DNA of 64,000 nt from Sphingomonas sp. Y57. GTDB lineage: Bacteria; Pseudomonadota; Alphaproteobacteria; Sphingomonadales; Sphingomonadaceae. The notes beneath the pieces are model-generated. The model ran no database searches. It was not told where the DNA came from and was given only the letters and a program-made list of their open reading frames with translations. Shown piece after piece: positions 44,566 to 54,568 of the stretch; position 1 is the first letter of the stretch, and every line of letters begins with the position of its first letter. The DNA is taken from contig NZ_LDES01000042.1 in assembly GCF_001015195.1 (NCBI RefSeq), positions 62,001 to 126,000 of the forward strand, written 5' to 3'. Both the position numbers and the translations under genes were made by a program.

Positions 44566-47294
44566 CAGAACTGTGTCCCTACGTTGAAAGTGAAGAGCTT
44601 GGTGTTGTCGCCGGGCTCCTTGAGCAGAGCCTTCGCGATGTCGATGCGGAACGGACCGAAGGGCGAGTTCCAGTTGACGCCGAAGCCGACCGAAAGGCGC
44701 GGCTTTGCGGAGTCGCCGTAGAAATCCTCGCGGAACGGGCTGATCGTGCTCTGGGCCTTGTCGTTCCTGACGCTGCCGACGCAGGGCTTCTTCGACGAGG
44801 AAGAATAGCCGATTTCGCAGAGCGTATAGGCGCCTGCATTGTCGTTGCCCACCGCGGAGATGAACAGCTGTCGCCCGCTGCTGTCGAGCACCGGCCGCAG
44901 CACGGGCAGATAGTTGCCCTTGTCGTCCAGCTGGAACGGATAGCCCGGATTCTCCGGCGCGATCAGCGCCGGCTTCGACACGCCGAACACCGCGCCGACG
45001 TCCATGAAGATCGACGGACGCAGGCCCAGTTCGCGGGCGCCGTTGCCGAGCGGCAGTTCGAGCTCGAGGCGGCCGCGATAATAGGCCTTGCCGCCGAGTG
45101 CGTCGTCATTGGTGTAGTTCCGGTCGTTGACCGCGGCGAACTGGCCGGTGTTGGGATCGATGTAGCGGCGGATCACGCGCGGGCCGACGCCGCGGATGCC
45201 GAAGCCGCGCATATCCGGCTCGCCGAGATAGAAGCGGTCGATCAGGCGGACATCCTGGCCGAGGCCCTTGATGTAGCCGCCCTCGCCGCCCGCCGAGAAG
45301 ATGAAACCGCCACCGATGCCCCAGTACTTAGTCGCCTGGACCGAGGTCTTGATATAGCGGACCTTGCCGCCCAGGCCGGCGAAGTCCTGGCTGAACACGG
45401 CCCGCTGGCCGCGTGACGGGCGGATGCGGTTGTTGAGGTTGTCGAACACCAGCGAGTAGCCGACCGACGAAGTCACGCGGTTGCCGATCGCGTCGCAGAG
45501 ATAGCGCCCCGCCACGACCGGGTCGCAGGCGTCGCGGATGCCGTCATTGTTGGTGTCCGTGTAATAGGTGAACTTGTTCAGCGACACCTGGTCGTAACTG
45601 AGGCCGTAACGCGTCGCGAGGGTGATGAACTCGGTCAGCGGCACGCCGGCGCGAAGCTGGAAACCGGTCGTGGTCTGCTCATAGGTGGTATTGCGGTCGT
45701 TGCCGGCGAAGTTGAACGAGTTGTAGTCGCGCCGGAACAGGTCGACGCCGACCGCGATGTTCTTGTCGAACACATAAGGCTCGGTGAAGCCCAGCTCGAT
45801 CGATTTCGAATAGGTCGAGTAGCTGACGCCGGCGCGGAGCTCCTGGCCCTTGCCCATGAAGTTGCGCTCGCGGATCGACAGGTCGACGATGAAGCGTTCG
45901 AGGCTCGAATAGCCCGCCGACACCTGCAGCTCGCCGGTCGACTTCTCCTCGACGTTGGCTTCCAGCACGACGCGGTCGGGCGCCGATCCGGGCTTCTGCT
46001 CGACCTCGAACTTGTCCTGGAAGAAACCGAGCGACTGGATGCGGTCGCGCGAGCGCTTGACCTTGAAGCTGTTGAAGGCGTCGCCTTCCGACAGGCGGAA
46101 TTCGCGGCGGACGACCTTGTCCTTCGTATGCGTGTTGCCGTTGATGTCGATCCGCTCGACATAGACGCGGGGGCTCTGGTTGATCTTGAAGACCACCCCC
46201 ATGGTCAGGTCGTCCTTGTCGCGGGTGAAATCCGGACGGACGTCGGGGGTGAAACCGAACACGCCGGTCGCCTCGGTGATGGCGTCGACGGTGTCCTCGA
46301 CCTGTTTCGCGTTGTACCAGTCGCCCTTCTTCATCGGCAGCAGATATTTGAAGGTCGACGCCTTGATGTCGCGAATCTCGCTTTCAAGGTCGACGTCGCC
46401 GAATTTGTAGCGCTGCCCTTCCTCGACCACATAGGTGATGATGAAGTCCCGCTTGTCCGGCGTCAGCTCGGCCACGGCGGAAACGACGCGGAAGTCGGCA
46501 TAGCCCTGCGTCAGGTAGAACTGGCGCAGCTTCTGCTGATCGTAGGACATGCGGTCGGGATCGTAGCTGGTACCCGACGAGAATATCTTGGTAAGCCCGG
46601 TCTGCTTGGTCGCCATCTCACCGCGCAGGCGACCATCCGAGAATTTCTCGTTACCGATGATGTTGATCTTGCGGACCTTCGACTTGTCGCCTTCGTGGAT
46701 CTCGAAGATGATGTCGACGCGGTTCTGGTCGAGCTGGACCATCTTCGGCTCGACGGTCGCGGCGAAACGGCCCTGGCGGCGGTAAAGCTCGATGATGCGG
46801 TTGACGTCGGCGCGAACCTTCGACCGCGTGAATATCTGGCGCGGCGCCAGCTTGATCTCGGGGTTGATCTTGTCGGCCTTGAGCCGCTTGTTGCCTTCCA
46901 GCACGATCCGGTTGACGACCGGGTTCTCGCGGACCTGGAGGGTGATGTTGCCCTGCCCGTCGTCGCGCACCTGGACATCGGCGAACAACTCGGTCTCGTA
47001 AAGATCCTTGAGGGCCTGGTCGAGCGCCTCGCGAGTGTAGCTCTCGCCCGGCGTCAGCTTGACGTAAGAGCGCACGGTATCCGCCTCGAGGCGTTCCGAC
47101 CCGGCGACGTTGACCGACTTGATGGTGCCCAGTTGCTGCGCGGGCCCGAAGGCCGCGGGTTCGGGAGCCGGAGCCGGCGGTTGCGCCGGGGCCTGCTGCG
47201 CCATCGCCGGCTGCGCCAGCCCGCCCAGCATCGTGCCGACGAGGAGCGCCGACAGAAGCCGCGCCCGATGGATGTTCGTCGTCGTCGCCGTCAC
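44565..47294 (-). CDS. bamA: Outer membrane protein assembly factor BamA
   Basis: 909 aa from the GTG at 47294, chosen for the GGGGA 5 nt upstream and the signal peptide that follows (RARLLSALLVGTMLGGLAQP, cut after AMA). Five POTRA domains (SVNVAGSERLEADTVRSY begins the first) and the C-terminal 16-strand barrel follow. The barrel contains the lid-lock motif-like VRGFG variant MRGFGIRGVG and ends FTFNVGTQF with terminal Phe. It inserts beta-barrel proteins into the outer membrane. It starts 70 nt after rseP. Confidence 0.96.
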   Translation of the reverse strand: MTATTTNIHRARLLSALLVGTMLGGLAQPAMAQQAPAQPPAPAPEPAAFGPAQQLGTIKSVNVAGSERLEADTVRSYVKLTPGESYTREALDQALKDLYETELFADVQVRDDGQGNITLQVRENPVVNRIVLEGNKRLKADKINPEIKLAPRQIFTRSKVRADVNRIIELYRRQGRFAATVEPKMVQLDQNRVDIIFEIHEGDKSKVRKINIIGNEKFSDGRLRGEMATKQTGLTKIFSSGTSYDPDRMSYDQQKLRQFYLTQGYADFRVVSAVAELTPDKRDFIITYVVEEGQRYKFGDVDLESEIRDIKASTFKYLLPMKKGDWYNAKQVEDTVDAITEATGVFGFTPDVRPDFTRDKDDLTMGVVFKINQSPRVYVERIDINGNTHTKDKVVRREFRLSEGDAFNSFKVKRSRDRIQSLGFFQDKFEVEQKPGSAPDRVVLEANVEEKSTGELQVSAGYSSLERFIVDLSIRERNFMGKGQELRAGVSYSTYSKSIELGFTEPYVFDKNIAVGVDLFRRDYNSFNFAGNDRNTTYEQTTTGFQLRAGVPLTEFITLATRYGLSYDQVSLNKFTYYTDTNNDGIRDACDPVVAGRYLCDAIGNRVTSSVGYSLVFDNLNNRIRPSRGQRAVFSQDFAGLGGKVRYIKTSVQATKYWGIGGGFIFSAGGEGGYIKGLGQDVRLIDRFYLGEPDMRGFGIRGVGPRVIRRYIDPNTGQFAAVNDRNYTNDDALGGKAYYRGRLELELPLGNGARELGLRPSIFMDVGAVFGVSKPALIAPENPGYPFQLDDKGNYLPVLRPVLDSSGRQLFISAVGNDNAGAYTLCEIGYSSSSKKPCVGSVRNDKAQSTISPFREDFYGDSAKPRLSVGFGVNWNSPFGPFRIDIAKALLKEPGDNTKLFTFNVGTQF

Positions 47295-47364
47295 GCGTTC
47301 CCCGCCTCGAAAGAATCCCTGACCCCCGAACGTGGGAGCGTGGGCATGCACTGCCCCAACAAGC

Positions 47365-48498
47365 TCAGCCGATCAACCCGGCAAGCCGCTCCAGCGCCCC
47401 GAGCGAGAGAATATCGTTGAGCGTCACGAAGATCATGAACGACAGCAGCACCGCCAGACCCGATCGAAACGCCCATTCCATCGCCCTTTCCGGCACGGGC
47501 CGACGCGCAATCCCCTCGAACAGGTAGAAGACCAGATGGCCGCCGTCGAGCATGGGGATTGGCAACAGGTTGATGAATCCCAGATTAATCGAAATCAGCG
47601 CCATCAACATGACGAAGTTGAGTAGACCGAGCGACGCCTGCTGCCCCGACACCTGGGCGATCTTGATCGGGCCGCCCAGTTCCTTGACCGAACGGCGCCC
47701 GGTCACGATCTGGCCGAGCGTGTCGACCATCATCCGTACGATGCCGAAGGTCTGGCGAGTTGCCTCGACCGGAAGTTCGTGGAGCCGCACCGGAACAACC
47801 ACTTGCGGGCCGGACATCACGCCGATCGTGCCCTTGCGGAACTCGTTGCCGAAGCGGTCGCGCTCGACGTTGGCGACCGGCACCACGAACAGCGTCCTCG
47901 CCTCCGAGCCGCGCATCAGGTCGATCCGCAGCCGTTCGTCGGGACGGAAGCGGATCATGTCCGCCAGGTCGTCGAACCGCTCGATCGGCCGCCCTTCGAT
48001 CGCGACGACCCGATCGCCCGGCAAAATCCCCGCCTGGGCGGCAGGCGACCCTTCGATCACGGCGGACACGACCGACGGGGTCCGCGGCGCGCCATAAGCC
48101 GCGAAGAAGGCCATGAAGATGCCGATCGCGACGATGAAATTGGTGAACGGGCCTGCGAAGACGATAAGGAAACGCTGCCACACGGGCTTGGCCTGGAAGG
48201 TCCTGGCGCGCTCCTCGGGCGGCAGGGCCAGCCATTCGGGTGTCGGCACGCTCGCCGGATTCATGTCGCCGGCGAACTTCACATAGCCGCCCATCGGTAT
48301 CCAGCCGAGTTTCCAGCGGGTGCCGCGCGAATCGGTATAGCCCGCGATCTCGCGCCCGAAGCCGATCGAGAAGGCGTCGGCCTTCACCCCGAACCAGCGA
48401 CCGGCCAGATAATGTCCGAGTTCATGGACGAAGATCAGCGGCCCGATGACGAGCAGGAATGCCAATATTGTGAAGAGGATACCGGGACTATCTGTCAC
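47365..48498 (-). CDS. rseP: Site-2 protease RseP
   Basis: 377 aa. The zinc protease motif is H25-E-L-G-H29 in the first membrane helix. A PDZ domain is seen in GSPAAQAGILPGDRVVAIEG, and the second catalytic motif is LLPIPMLDGGHLVF in the third helix. It cleaves anti-sigma factors and signal-peptide remnants inside the membrane. The start overlaps dxr by 4 nt. Confidence 0.96.
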   Translation of the reverse strand: MTDSPGILFTILAFLLVIGPLIFVHELGHYLAGRWFGVKADAFSIGFGREIAGYTDSRGTRWKLGWIPMGGYVKFAGDMNPASVPTPEWLALPPEERARTFQAKPVWQRFLIVFAGPFTNFIVAIGIFMAFFAAYGAPRTPSVVSAVIEGSPAAQAGILPGDRVVAIEGRPIERFDDLADMIRFRPDERLRIDLMRGSEARTLFVVPVANVERDRFGNEFRKGTIGVMSGPQVVVPVRLHELPVEATRQTFGIVRMMVDTLGQIVTGRRSVKELGGPIKIAQVSGQQASLGLLNFVMLMALISINLGFINLLPIPMLDGGHLVFYLFEGIARRPVPERAMEWAFRSGLAVLLSFMIFVTLNDILSLGALERLAGLIG

Positions 48499-49664
48499 GC
48501 CGTCATAACCTCCATCGTCGCCTGTGCGGCCCTGCGGGCGCCGGCGTCGATCGCGAAGACGTCGTCGAGCGAGGCCGGAGCCGGCGGATCATAGCGCTCC
48601 AAGGCTTTGCGGACGATAAACGCGATGTCGAGGAAGCCAATCCGCCCCTCGAGGAAGGCAGCGACCGCCAACTCGTTCGCGGCATTCAGAATCGCCGGGC
48701 GGGCACCGCCGGCCGCGAGAACCTCCAGCGCAATCGCCAGCGCGGGAAAGCGATCGAGGTCGGGTGCGAGGAAATCGAGCCGGCCGACCGTCGCCAGGTC
48801 GAGCCGGCGGCACGGAGTCGCCATGCGCTGCGGCCAGGCCAGGCTGTGCGCGATCGGGGTGCGCATGTCGGGCGTGCCGAGCTGCGCCAGCACCGATCCA
48901 TCCACATAGTCGACCAGCGCGTGGACCACCGATTGCGGGTGGATGATCGCGTCGAACGCCGTGGGCGGCAGGGGGAAGAGATGGAAGGCCTCGATCAGTT
49001 CCAGCCCCTTGTTCATCAGGGTCGCCGAGTCGACAGAGATCTTGGCGCCCATCGACCAGTTGGGATGCTTGACGGCCTGGGCCGGCGTCGCCGCGCGCAT
49101 CGCTTCCATGGTCCAGTCGCGGAACGGGCCACCGCTCGCGGTGAGCGTCACCCTGCGGATGCTGCCCGGCGCGGCATGGTCGAAACACTGGAAGACGGCG
49201 TTATGCTCTGAATCGACCGGCAGCAACGTCGCTCCATGGGCCCGCGCCGCGTCGGTCATCAGTGCGCCAGCTGACACGAGCGATTCCTTGTTGGCCAACG
49301 CCACCGTTCCGCCCGCCGCGAGCGCCGCCAATGTCGGCCGCAGCCCCGCGATCCCGACGATCGCCGCCATCGTCCAGTCGGCACCGGTGGCCGCGGCCTC
49401 GACGATCGCGTCCGCCCCGGCCGCCGCACCTGTCCGCGTTCCGGCAAGCGCGGCCTTGAGGTCCTCGTAACGGGCGGGATCGCCGATCACGGCCAGTTCC
49501 GCACCGGTCCGTCGCGCCGCCGCCGCGAGGCCATCGACGTCGCGCTGCGCGGTGAGGGTGGTCACCCGGAAGCGATCCGGCTCGCGTTCGACGAGGTCGA
49601 GCGTAGAGGTGCCAATCGACCCGGTCGCACCGAGAATGGCGATGCTCCGCGCGGTCACAGCCAT
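48495..49664 (-). CDS. dxr: 1-deoxy-D-xylulose 5-phosphate reductoisomerase
   Basis: 389 aa. The NADPH site is LGATGSIGTSTLDLV (9-23). Substrate and metal residues lie in SEHNAVFQC, TASGGPFRDW and NWSMGAKISVDSATLMNKGLE. It makes MEP in isoprenoid synthesis, linking to UppS in the same operon. Its start overlaps the cdsA stop by 10 nt. Confidence 0.97.
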   Translation of the reverse strand: MAVTARSIAILGATGSIGTSTLDLVEREPDRFRVTTLTAQRDVDGLAAAARRTGAELAVIGDPARYEDLKAALAGTRTGAAAGADAIVEAAATGADWTMAAIVGIAGLRPTLAALAAGGTVALANKESLVSAGALMTDAARAHGATLLPVDSEHNAVFQCFDHAAPGSIRRVTLTASGGPFRDWTMEAMRAATPAQAVKHPNWSMGAKISVDSATLMNKGLELIEAFHLFPLPPTAFDAIIHPQSVVHALVDYVDGSVLAQLGTPDMRTPIAHSLAWPQRMATPCRRLDLATVGRLDFLAPDLDRFPALAIALEVLAAGGARPAILNAANELAVAAFLEGRIGFLDIAFIVRKALERYDPPAPASLDDVFAIDAGARRAAQATMEVMTA

Positions 49665-50461
49665 CCCCCCGCGACGGCCGCAGCCACCAGGACGGAAACC
49701 GGAACGACGCCATCAAGCCTGTCGAGCACGCCGCCATGGCCGGGCAGCAACTTGCCGCTGTCCTTCACGCCCGAGCGGCGCTTGAGCCAGCTTTCGAAGA
49801 GGTCGCCCATCTGCGCGGCAACCGCAAGGGGCGCGGCCGCGAACAGACAGAAGGCGGGCAGACCACCGGCCCGCGCCACCAGCGCACCGACGATCGCGGC
49901 AGCGATCATTCCGCCGATCAGGCCGGCCCAGGTCTTGTTGGGGCTGAGCGCCGGCGCGAGCTTGGGTCCGCCGATCGCGCGGCCCGCAAAAAATGCACCG
50001 ATATCGGTCGCCCAGACGATCACGAGCGTCCAGAGCGCGAGAGCGAGCCCCTGCCCCGCCTGCTCCCGCAGGAAGATCAGCGCGACCGCCGGGAGCGCGG
50101 CATAGAGAACGCCCGCGCCGAGCCGTGCACGGAAGCAGATCACCGACAGCAATATGGCGGCAAGCCCCGTCAGATCGATCGTCTGCGCGATCAGGCGGTC
50201 GGCGTAACGCGCCAGCATCGCCGGATCGATGAACGGCAGTGCCGTCGCCATCAGCGCCGCGACGATCGCCGCACCCGAGGCGGCTTGCCATTTCGGTGCC
50301 TTCGCCATTGCCGACCATTCGAGCATCATCAGCACCGCCAGCAAGGATGACAGCGCCCAGAACGCTATTCCGCCGAACCACAGCGCGGCCAACGCCACGG
50401 CGATCATCGCGATGCCCGAAAAGATGCGGACCTGGAGTTCGGAGGCCGGAGCCTGTGCCAT
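49655..50461 (-). CDS. cdsA: Phosphatidate cytidylyltransferase
   Basis: 268 aa from the ATG at 50461 (a GTG one codon earlier is possible), 3 nt after uppS. There are about eight hydrophobic segments. The family signature near the C-terminus is SGVKDSGKLLPGHGGVLDRL, where Asp and Lys bind CTP and magnesium. It makes CDP-diacylglycerol, which PssA (55 kb region) uses. Confidence 0.96.
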   Translation of the reverse strand: MAQAPASELQVRIFSGIAMIAVALAALWFGGIAFWALSSLLAVLMMLEWSAMAKAPKWQAASGAAIVAALMATALPFIDPAMLARYADRLIAQTIDLTGLAAILLSVICFRARLGAGVLYAALPAVALIFLREQAGQGLALALWTLVIVWATDIGAFFAGRAIGGPKLAPALSPNKTWAGLIGGMIAAAIVGALVARAGGLPAFCLFAAAPLAVAAQMGDLFESWLKRRSGVKDSGKLLPGHGGVLDRLDGVVPVSVLVAAAVAGGWL

Positions 50462-50464
50462 CAC

Positions 50465-51211
50465 TTATCTGCCGCCGAAGCGGCGCTCCCGCGCACCGAA
50501 GTCAGCGATCGCAGCGGCCAGGGCGTCGCCATCGAAATCGGGCCACAGCGTGTCGACAAACAGCAACTCGGCATAAGCCGCCTGCCAGAGCAGGAAATTG
50601 GACAGGCGCCGCTCCCCCGAGGTGCGGATCAGGAGGTCGAGCGGCGGCAGGTCGTGCGTATCCAGCCGGCTGTCGATCGTCGCGCTGCAGATATCCTCGG
50701 GCGTGAGCCGGCCATCGCGCACGTCGGCAGCGATCTCGCGCACGGCGCGGACCATTTCGTCCTGCGCGCCATAGTTCAGCGCCAGGACGAAATCGAGACG
50801 ACGATTATGCCGGGTGCGCTCGACCCCTTCGCGAACCAGTTCGACCAGGTCGCCTTCGAGCCCGTCGATGTTGCCGATCGTTCGCAGGCGGATGCCGTTG
50901 CGGTCGAGTTCGGCGACCTCCTTGCGCAGATAATGGCGCAGCAGGCCCATCAGGTCCGACACTTCCTCGGTCGACCGGCGCCAGTTTTCCGATGAGAAGG
51001 CGTAGAGCGTCAATGCCTGGAGACCGATATCGGCCGCGGCCTTGACGGTGGTGCGCACCGCCTCCGCCCCGGCGCGGTGGCCGGCGACGCGCGGCAGGAA
51101 GCGGCGCTTGGCCCAGCGACCGTTGCCGTCCATGATGATCGCGACATGGCGCGGCGCCGCCCCCGCGCCCGCGAGGGTGCTGGAGACGGGGCTGGCCGAA
51201 AGGCCGCTCAC
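50465..51211 (-). CDS. uppS: Isoprenyl transferase (undecaprenyl diphosphate synthase)
   Basis: 248 aa. The magnesium Asp28 is in [30 protein letters not shown] and [19 protein letters not shown] are the conserved family boxes. It makes the C55 lipid carrier for peptidoglycan. The start overlaps frr by 4 nt. Confidence 0.97.
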   Translation of the reverse strand: MSGLSASPVSSTLAGAGAAPRHVAIIMDGNGRWAKRRFLPRVAGHRAGAEAVRTTVKAAADIGLQALTLYAFSSENWRRSTEEVSDLMGLLRHYLRKEVAELDRNGIRLRTIGNIDGLEGDLVELVREGVERTRHNRRLDFVLALNYGAQDEMVRAVREIAADVRDGRLTPEDICSATIDSRLDTHDLPPLDLLIRTSGERRLSNFLLWQAAYAELLFVDTLWPDFDGDALAAAIADFGARERRFGGR

Positions 51212-51765
51212 TTGCCGAGGATTTCCTTTTCCTTCGCCGCGGCGGCCGCATCGATCTCCGAAATGGTCGCGTCGGTCATCTTCTGGACCTCGGTCTCGCG
51301 ACGCTTGCGCTCGTCCTCGCCGATCTCGCCCTTCTTCTCGTCGGTCTTGAGGCTATCCATGCCGTCCCGGCGGACGTTGCGGACGGCGACGCGGGCCTTC
51401 TCGGCATATTGGCTGGCGAGCTTGGCGAGTTCCTTGCGGCGTTCCTCGGTCAGGTCGGGGATCGGGATGCGCAGCGTCTGGCCGTCGACGATCGGGTTGA
51501 GGCCGAGCCCGGCCGAACGGATCGCCTTGTCGACCGGGCCGACGTTCGAGCGGTCCCACACCTGCACCGACAGCATGCGCGGTTCGGGCGCGGTGACCGT
51601 CGCAGCCTGGTTGAGCGGCATGTGCGCGCCATATATCTCGACCGTCACCGGATCGAGCAGGTTGACCGACGCGCGGCCGGTACGCAGGCCCGTCAGGTCG
51701 CCCTTCAGGGCTTCGACGGCTCCGTGCATGCGGCGTTCGAGATCGGCCTTGTCATAGGCGGGCAT
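51208..51765 (-). CDS. frr: Ribosome recycling factor
   Basis: 185 aa, the normal length. It begins [20 protein letters not shown] with [19 protein letters not shown], and ends in the long helical domain ([20 protein letters not shown]). It splits post-termination ribosomes with EF-G. It lies 12 nt after pyrH. Confidence 0.98.
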   Translation of the reverse strand: MPAYDKADLERRMHGAVEALKGDLTGLRTGRASVNLLDPVTVEIYGAHMPLNQAATVTAPEPRMLSVQVWDRSNVGPVDKAIRSAGLGLNPIVDGQTLRIPIPDLTEERRKELAKLASQYAEKARVAVRNVRRDGMDSLKTDEKKGEIGEDERKRRETEVQKMTDATISEIDAAAAAKEKEILGK

Positions 51766-51777
51766 GTTGGTCTCCCC

Positions 51778-52491
51778 TCAGTTCTGAACGGTCGTGGCCG
51801 TTCCCGAACCCGCGAGCACACGGGCGAGATTCCCCTGCTCACGGATATTGAATACCACGATCGGAATGTCGTTGTCGCGGCACAGCGCGACGGCGCTCGC
51901 ATCCATCACCTTCAGGTCGTCGGCGAGGACGCGGTTGAAGGTGACGGTCTCGTAGCGGATGGCGGTCGGGTCCTTCTTCGGATCGGCGTTGTAGACGCCA
52001 TCGACGGAGGTTCCCTTGAACAGGGCATCGCAGCCCATTTCGGCGGCGCGCAACGCGGCGGCGCTGTCAGTGGTGAAATAGGGGTTGCCGGTGCCGGCGG
52101 CGAAGATCACGATCCGCCCCTTTTCAAGGTGCCGTTCGGCGCGGCGGCGTATGAAGGGCTCGCACACGGTGCTCATCGGGATCGCCGATTGGACGCGGGT
52201 GTCGACCCCGATCTGCTCGAGCGCGTTCTGCACAGCGAGCGCGTTCATGACGGTCGCCAGCATACCCATATAGTCGGCGCTGGTACGGTCGAAACCCTTG
52301 GCCGCCGCAGCCAGGCCACGGAAGATGTTGCCACCGCCGACGACGAGGCACAGCTCGTAATTGGTGGCGACGTCGGCGATCTCGCGGGCGACGCGGGCGA
52401 CCGTCTCGGGATCGATCCCGAACTGCCCCTGCCCCATCAGCACCTCACCCGATAGCTTCAGAAGGATTCGTTTGAAGCGCGGGCGATCCAT
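51778..52491 (-). CDS. pyrH: UMP kinase
   Basis: 237 aa. It begins [19 protein letters not shown], with [10 protein letters not shown] and [17 protein letters not shown], both standard for the amino-acid-kinase fold of PyrH. It phosphorylates UMP. It is the first gene after the tsf terminator, with its own promoter at 52526-52554, and heads the run pyrH-frr-uppS-cdsA-dxr-rseP-bamA-ompH-fabZ. Confidence 0.98.
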   Translation of the reverse strand: MDRPRFKRILLKLSGEVLMGQGQFGIDPETVARVAREIADVATNYELCLVVGGGNIFRGLAAAAKGFDRTSADYMGMLATVMNALAVQNALEQIGVDTRVQSAIPMSTVCEPFIRRRAERHLEKGRIVIFAAGTGNPYFTTDSAAALRAAEMGCDALFKGTSVDGVYNADPKKDPTAIRYETVTFNRVLADDLKVMDASAVALCRDNDIPIVVFNIREQGNLARVLAGSGTATTVQN

Positions 52492-52525
52492 GGGTTCTTC
52501 TTCACTTTAATTCTGCTTGGGAGGC

Positions 52526-52554
52526 ACATTAGGGACAGGTTTCGAACCTGCCAA
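52526..52554 (-). promoter_or_regulatory. pyrH promoter with an operator-like dyad in the spacer
   Basis: On the minus strand TTGGCA (52549-52554) and TAATGT (52526-52531) are 17 nt apart, a good sigma-70-type match. The spacer and the inner edge of the -35 box hold CAGGTT-TCG-AACCTG (52536-52550), a perfect 6-bp dyad. A protein bound there would block RNA polymerase. Confidence 0.6.
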
Positions 52555-52597
52555 GCGCTAGAGCGGCGGACGGCTCCGAAATCGGGCAGTGGCCATG

Positions 52598-52638
52598 AAA
52601 AAGGCCCGCTCTTCCGGCAGAAACCGGAAGAGCGGGCC
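52598..52638 (-). terminator. Rho-independent terminator after tsf
   Basis: A 15-bp perfect stem GGCCCGCTCTTCCGG / CCGGAAGAGCGGGCC with a 6-nt loop is followed on the minus strand by TTTTTC. It ends 13 nt after the tsf stop codon and separates rpsB-tsf from pyrH. Confidence 0.93.
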
Positions 52639-52651
52639 CTGTTTCAGTCGA

Positions 52652-53575
52652 TCAGCCCTTGACGGCTGCGGCAACCTCGGCAGCGAAATCGCTGGTTTCC
52701 TTCTCGATGCCTTCGCCGAGCTGGAAGCGGACATAGTCCTTCAGCGTGATCGAGCCACCGGCCGCCTTGGCGGCATTGGCCACGACCTGCGCGATCGGGG
52801 TCTTGTTGTCGATCACGAAGATCTGGCTGAGCAGCGCGTTCTCCTTGCGGAATTTCGCGACCGCGCCCTGGACCATCTTCTCGATGATCTCGGCCGGCTT
52901 GCCCGATTCGGCGGCCTTCTCGGCGGCGATCGCGCGCTCGCGCTCGACCACGACCGGGTCGAGGCCCTCTTCGGTCAGCGCCTGCGGGAAGGCAGCGGCG
53001 ATGTGCATCGCGATCTGCTTGCCGACGGCCTCCATCTCGGCGACCGGGGCATCGCCCTCAAGCGCGACGAGCACGCCGATCTTGCCGAGGCCCGGTGCCG
53101 CGGCGTTGTGGACGTAGGGAACGACGGTGCCCTTCGACACTTCGACGACCTTGGCGCGGCGCAGCGTCTGGTTCTCGCCGATCGTCGCGATGTTCGACGT
53201 CAGCTTCTCCGAAACAGTGCCACCGCCGGGATAGCCGGCGCCGGCCAGCCCGGCGACGTCGTCACCCGCGGTCAGCGCGAGTTGGGTCACGGTGCGGACG
53301 AAGTCCTGGAACTGCTCGTTCTTGGCGACGAAGTCGGTTTCCGAGTTGACCTCGACCGCAGCGCCCTTGGTGCCCTCTACCGCAACGCCGACCAGGCCTT
53401 CGGCCGCAGTGCGGCTCGACTTCTTGGCTGCGGTCGCGAGGCCCTTGGTGCGCAGCCAGTCGACCGCGGCTTCCATGTCGCCATTGGTCTCGGTCAGCGC
53501 CTTCTTGCAGTCCATCATGCCGGCGCCGGACTTCTCACGAAGCTCCTTGACGGCAGCAGCGGTGATCTCCGCCAT
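52652..53575 (-). CDS. tsf: Elongation factor Ts
   Basis: 307 aa. It begins [20 protein letters not shown] with [20 protein letters not shown], the UBA-like ribosome-binding part, followed by [18 protein letters not shown], the signature that contacts EF-Tu. It exchanges GDP on EF-Tu. It follows rpsB after 117 nt filled by a repeat with three hairpins. Confidence 0.98.
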   Translation of the reverse strand: MAEITAAAVKELREKSGAGMMDCKKALTETNGDMEAAVDWLRTKGLATAAKKSSRTAAEGLVGVAVEGTKGAAVEVNSETDFVAKNEQFQDFVRTVTQLALTAGDDVAGLAGAGYPGGGTVSEKLTSNIATIGENQTLRRAKVVEVSKGTVVPYVHNAAAPGLGKIGVLVALEGDAPVAEMEAVGKQIAMHIAAAFPQALTEEGLDPVVVERERAIAAEKAAESGKPAEIIEKMVQGAVAKFRKENALLSQIFVIDNKTPIAQVVANAAKAAGGSITLKDYVRFQLGEGIEKETSDFAAEVAAAVKG

Positions 53576-53598
53576 ATGCTTTCCTTTCGTACAAATGC

Positions 53599-53682
53599 GT
53601 CACCCCGGCGCGGGCCGGGGTCTCACAGGAGCGTCGTGCCGGGCACGACCCGCGAGATCCCGGCCGATTAGGCCGGGATGAC
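53599..53682. repeat. Palindromic intergenic repeat (REP/BIME-like) between rpsB and tsf
   Basis: The 84-nt element contains three stem-loops in a row: CCCCGGC/GCCGGGG (53603-53620), GTCGTG/CACGAC around CCGGG (53633-53649), and ATCCCGGCC-GATTA-GGCCGGGAT (53657-53679). Its ends GTCACCCCGG...TCTC and GAGATCCCGG...GATGAC are inverted copies of one another. Sphingomonad genomes are known to carry many short repeats of the GTCA(C/T)CCCGG type between genes. Confidence 0.65.
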
Positions 53683-53692
53683 GATGGATTTA

Positions 53693-54445
53693 TTACGCGA
53701 GCGCTTCTTCGCTCGGAGCCTCGACGGCAGCGCCGAGGTCCTCGCCACGGGCCTGGCGGCCGCCCTGCGCGCCACGGGTCGCAGCTTCGGCGACAGCCTC
53801 GCAATAGAGGCGGATCGCGCGGGCAGCGTCGTCATTGGCGGGAACCGGGAAAGCGATGCCGTCCGGGCTGACGTTCGAATCAAGGATGGCGACAACCGGG
53901 ATGCCGAGCGTGTTAGCTTCCTTGATCGCCAGCTCTTCCTTGTTGGCGTCGATCACGAACATCACGTCCGGAATGCCGCCCATGTCGCGGATGCCGCCGA
54001 GCGACAGCTCGAACTTGTCGCGCTCACGGGTGAGCTGAAGGACTTCCTTCTTGGTCAGGCCGTGGGTGTCGCCCGAGAGCTGCTCTTCGAGCGCCTTGAA
54101 GCGCTTGATCGAGTTCGAGATGGTCTTCCAGTTGGTGAGCATGCCGCCCAGCCAGCGATGGTTGACATAATGCTGGCCCGAACGGCGCGCGGCCTCGGCG
54201 ATCGGCTCCTGCGCCTGGCGCTTGGTGCCGACGAACAGGACCTTGCCGCCGTGCTGGACGGTCTGGCTGATGAAATCGAGCGCACGCGCCATCAGGGGCA
54301 CGGTCTGCGACAGGTCGATGATGTGGATGCCGTTGCGATCGCCGAACAGATACGGCTTCATCTTCGGATTCCAGCGGTGCGTCTGGTGACCGAAATGCGC
54401 GCCGGCGTCGAGCAACGCCTGCATGGAGACGGTGGGAGCCGCCAT
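53693..54445 (-). CDS. rpsB: 30S ribosomal protein S2
   Basis: 250 aa. It begins [20 protein letters not shown] with [20 protein letters not shown], and contains [17 protein letters not shown], all standard S2. The C-terminal tail is Ala/Glu-rich. GGAG lies in the leader 7 nt before the ATG. The leader of about 90 nt can form GC-rich hairpins that could serve S2 autoregulation; this is inference. Confidence 0.98.
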   Translation of the reverse strand: MAAPTVSMQALLDAGAHFGHQTHRWNPKMKPYLFGDRNGIHIIDLSQTVPLMARALDFISQTVQHGGKVLFVGTKRQAQEPIAEAARRSGQHYVNHRWLGGMLTNWKTISNSIKRFKALEEQLSGDTHGLTKKEVLQLTRERDKFELSLGGIRDMGGIPDVMFVIDANKEELAIKEANTLGIPVVAILDSNVSPDGIAFPVPANDDAARAIRLYCEAVAEAATRGAQGGRQARGEDLGAAVEAPSEEALA

Positions 54446-54536
54446 AGGATTTTCTCCTTACCCGGTTGAACCTCTGCGGGGCGGGAACCGGGAAACCCGG
54501 CACCGGATTATGTACCCCACATGTGGAATGGGCGGG

Positions 54537-54565
54537 CCTCTATGCGACCCGTCGTGCAAAATCAA
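54537..54565 (-). promoter_or_regulatory. Putative rpsB promoter
   Basis: On the minus strand TTGATT (54560-54565) and TAGAGG (54537-54542) are 17 nt apart, about 90 nt before the rpsB start. Its -35 box lies only 3 nt from the -35 box of the divergent small membrane protein gene. Confidence 0.4.
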
Positions 54566-54568
54566 GGG

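Noticed and set aside
52589-53671. 360-aa plus-strand frame opposite tsf
   Set aside because: It is a shadow of the highly conserved tsf gene and reads through its terminator.
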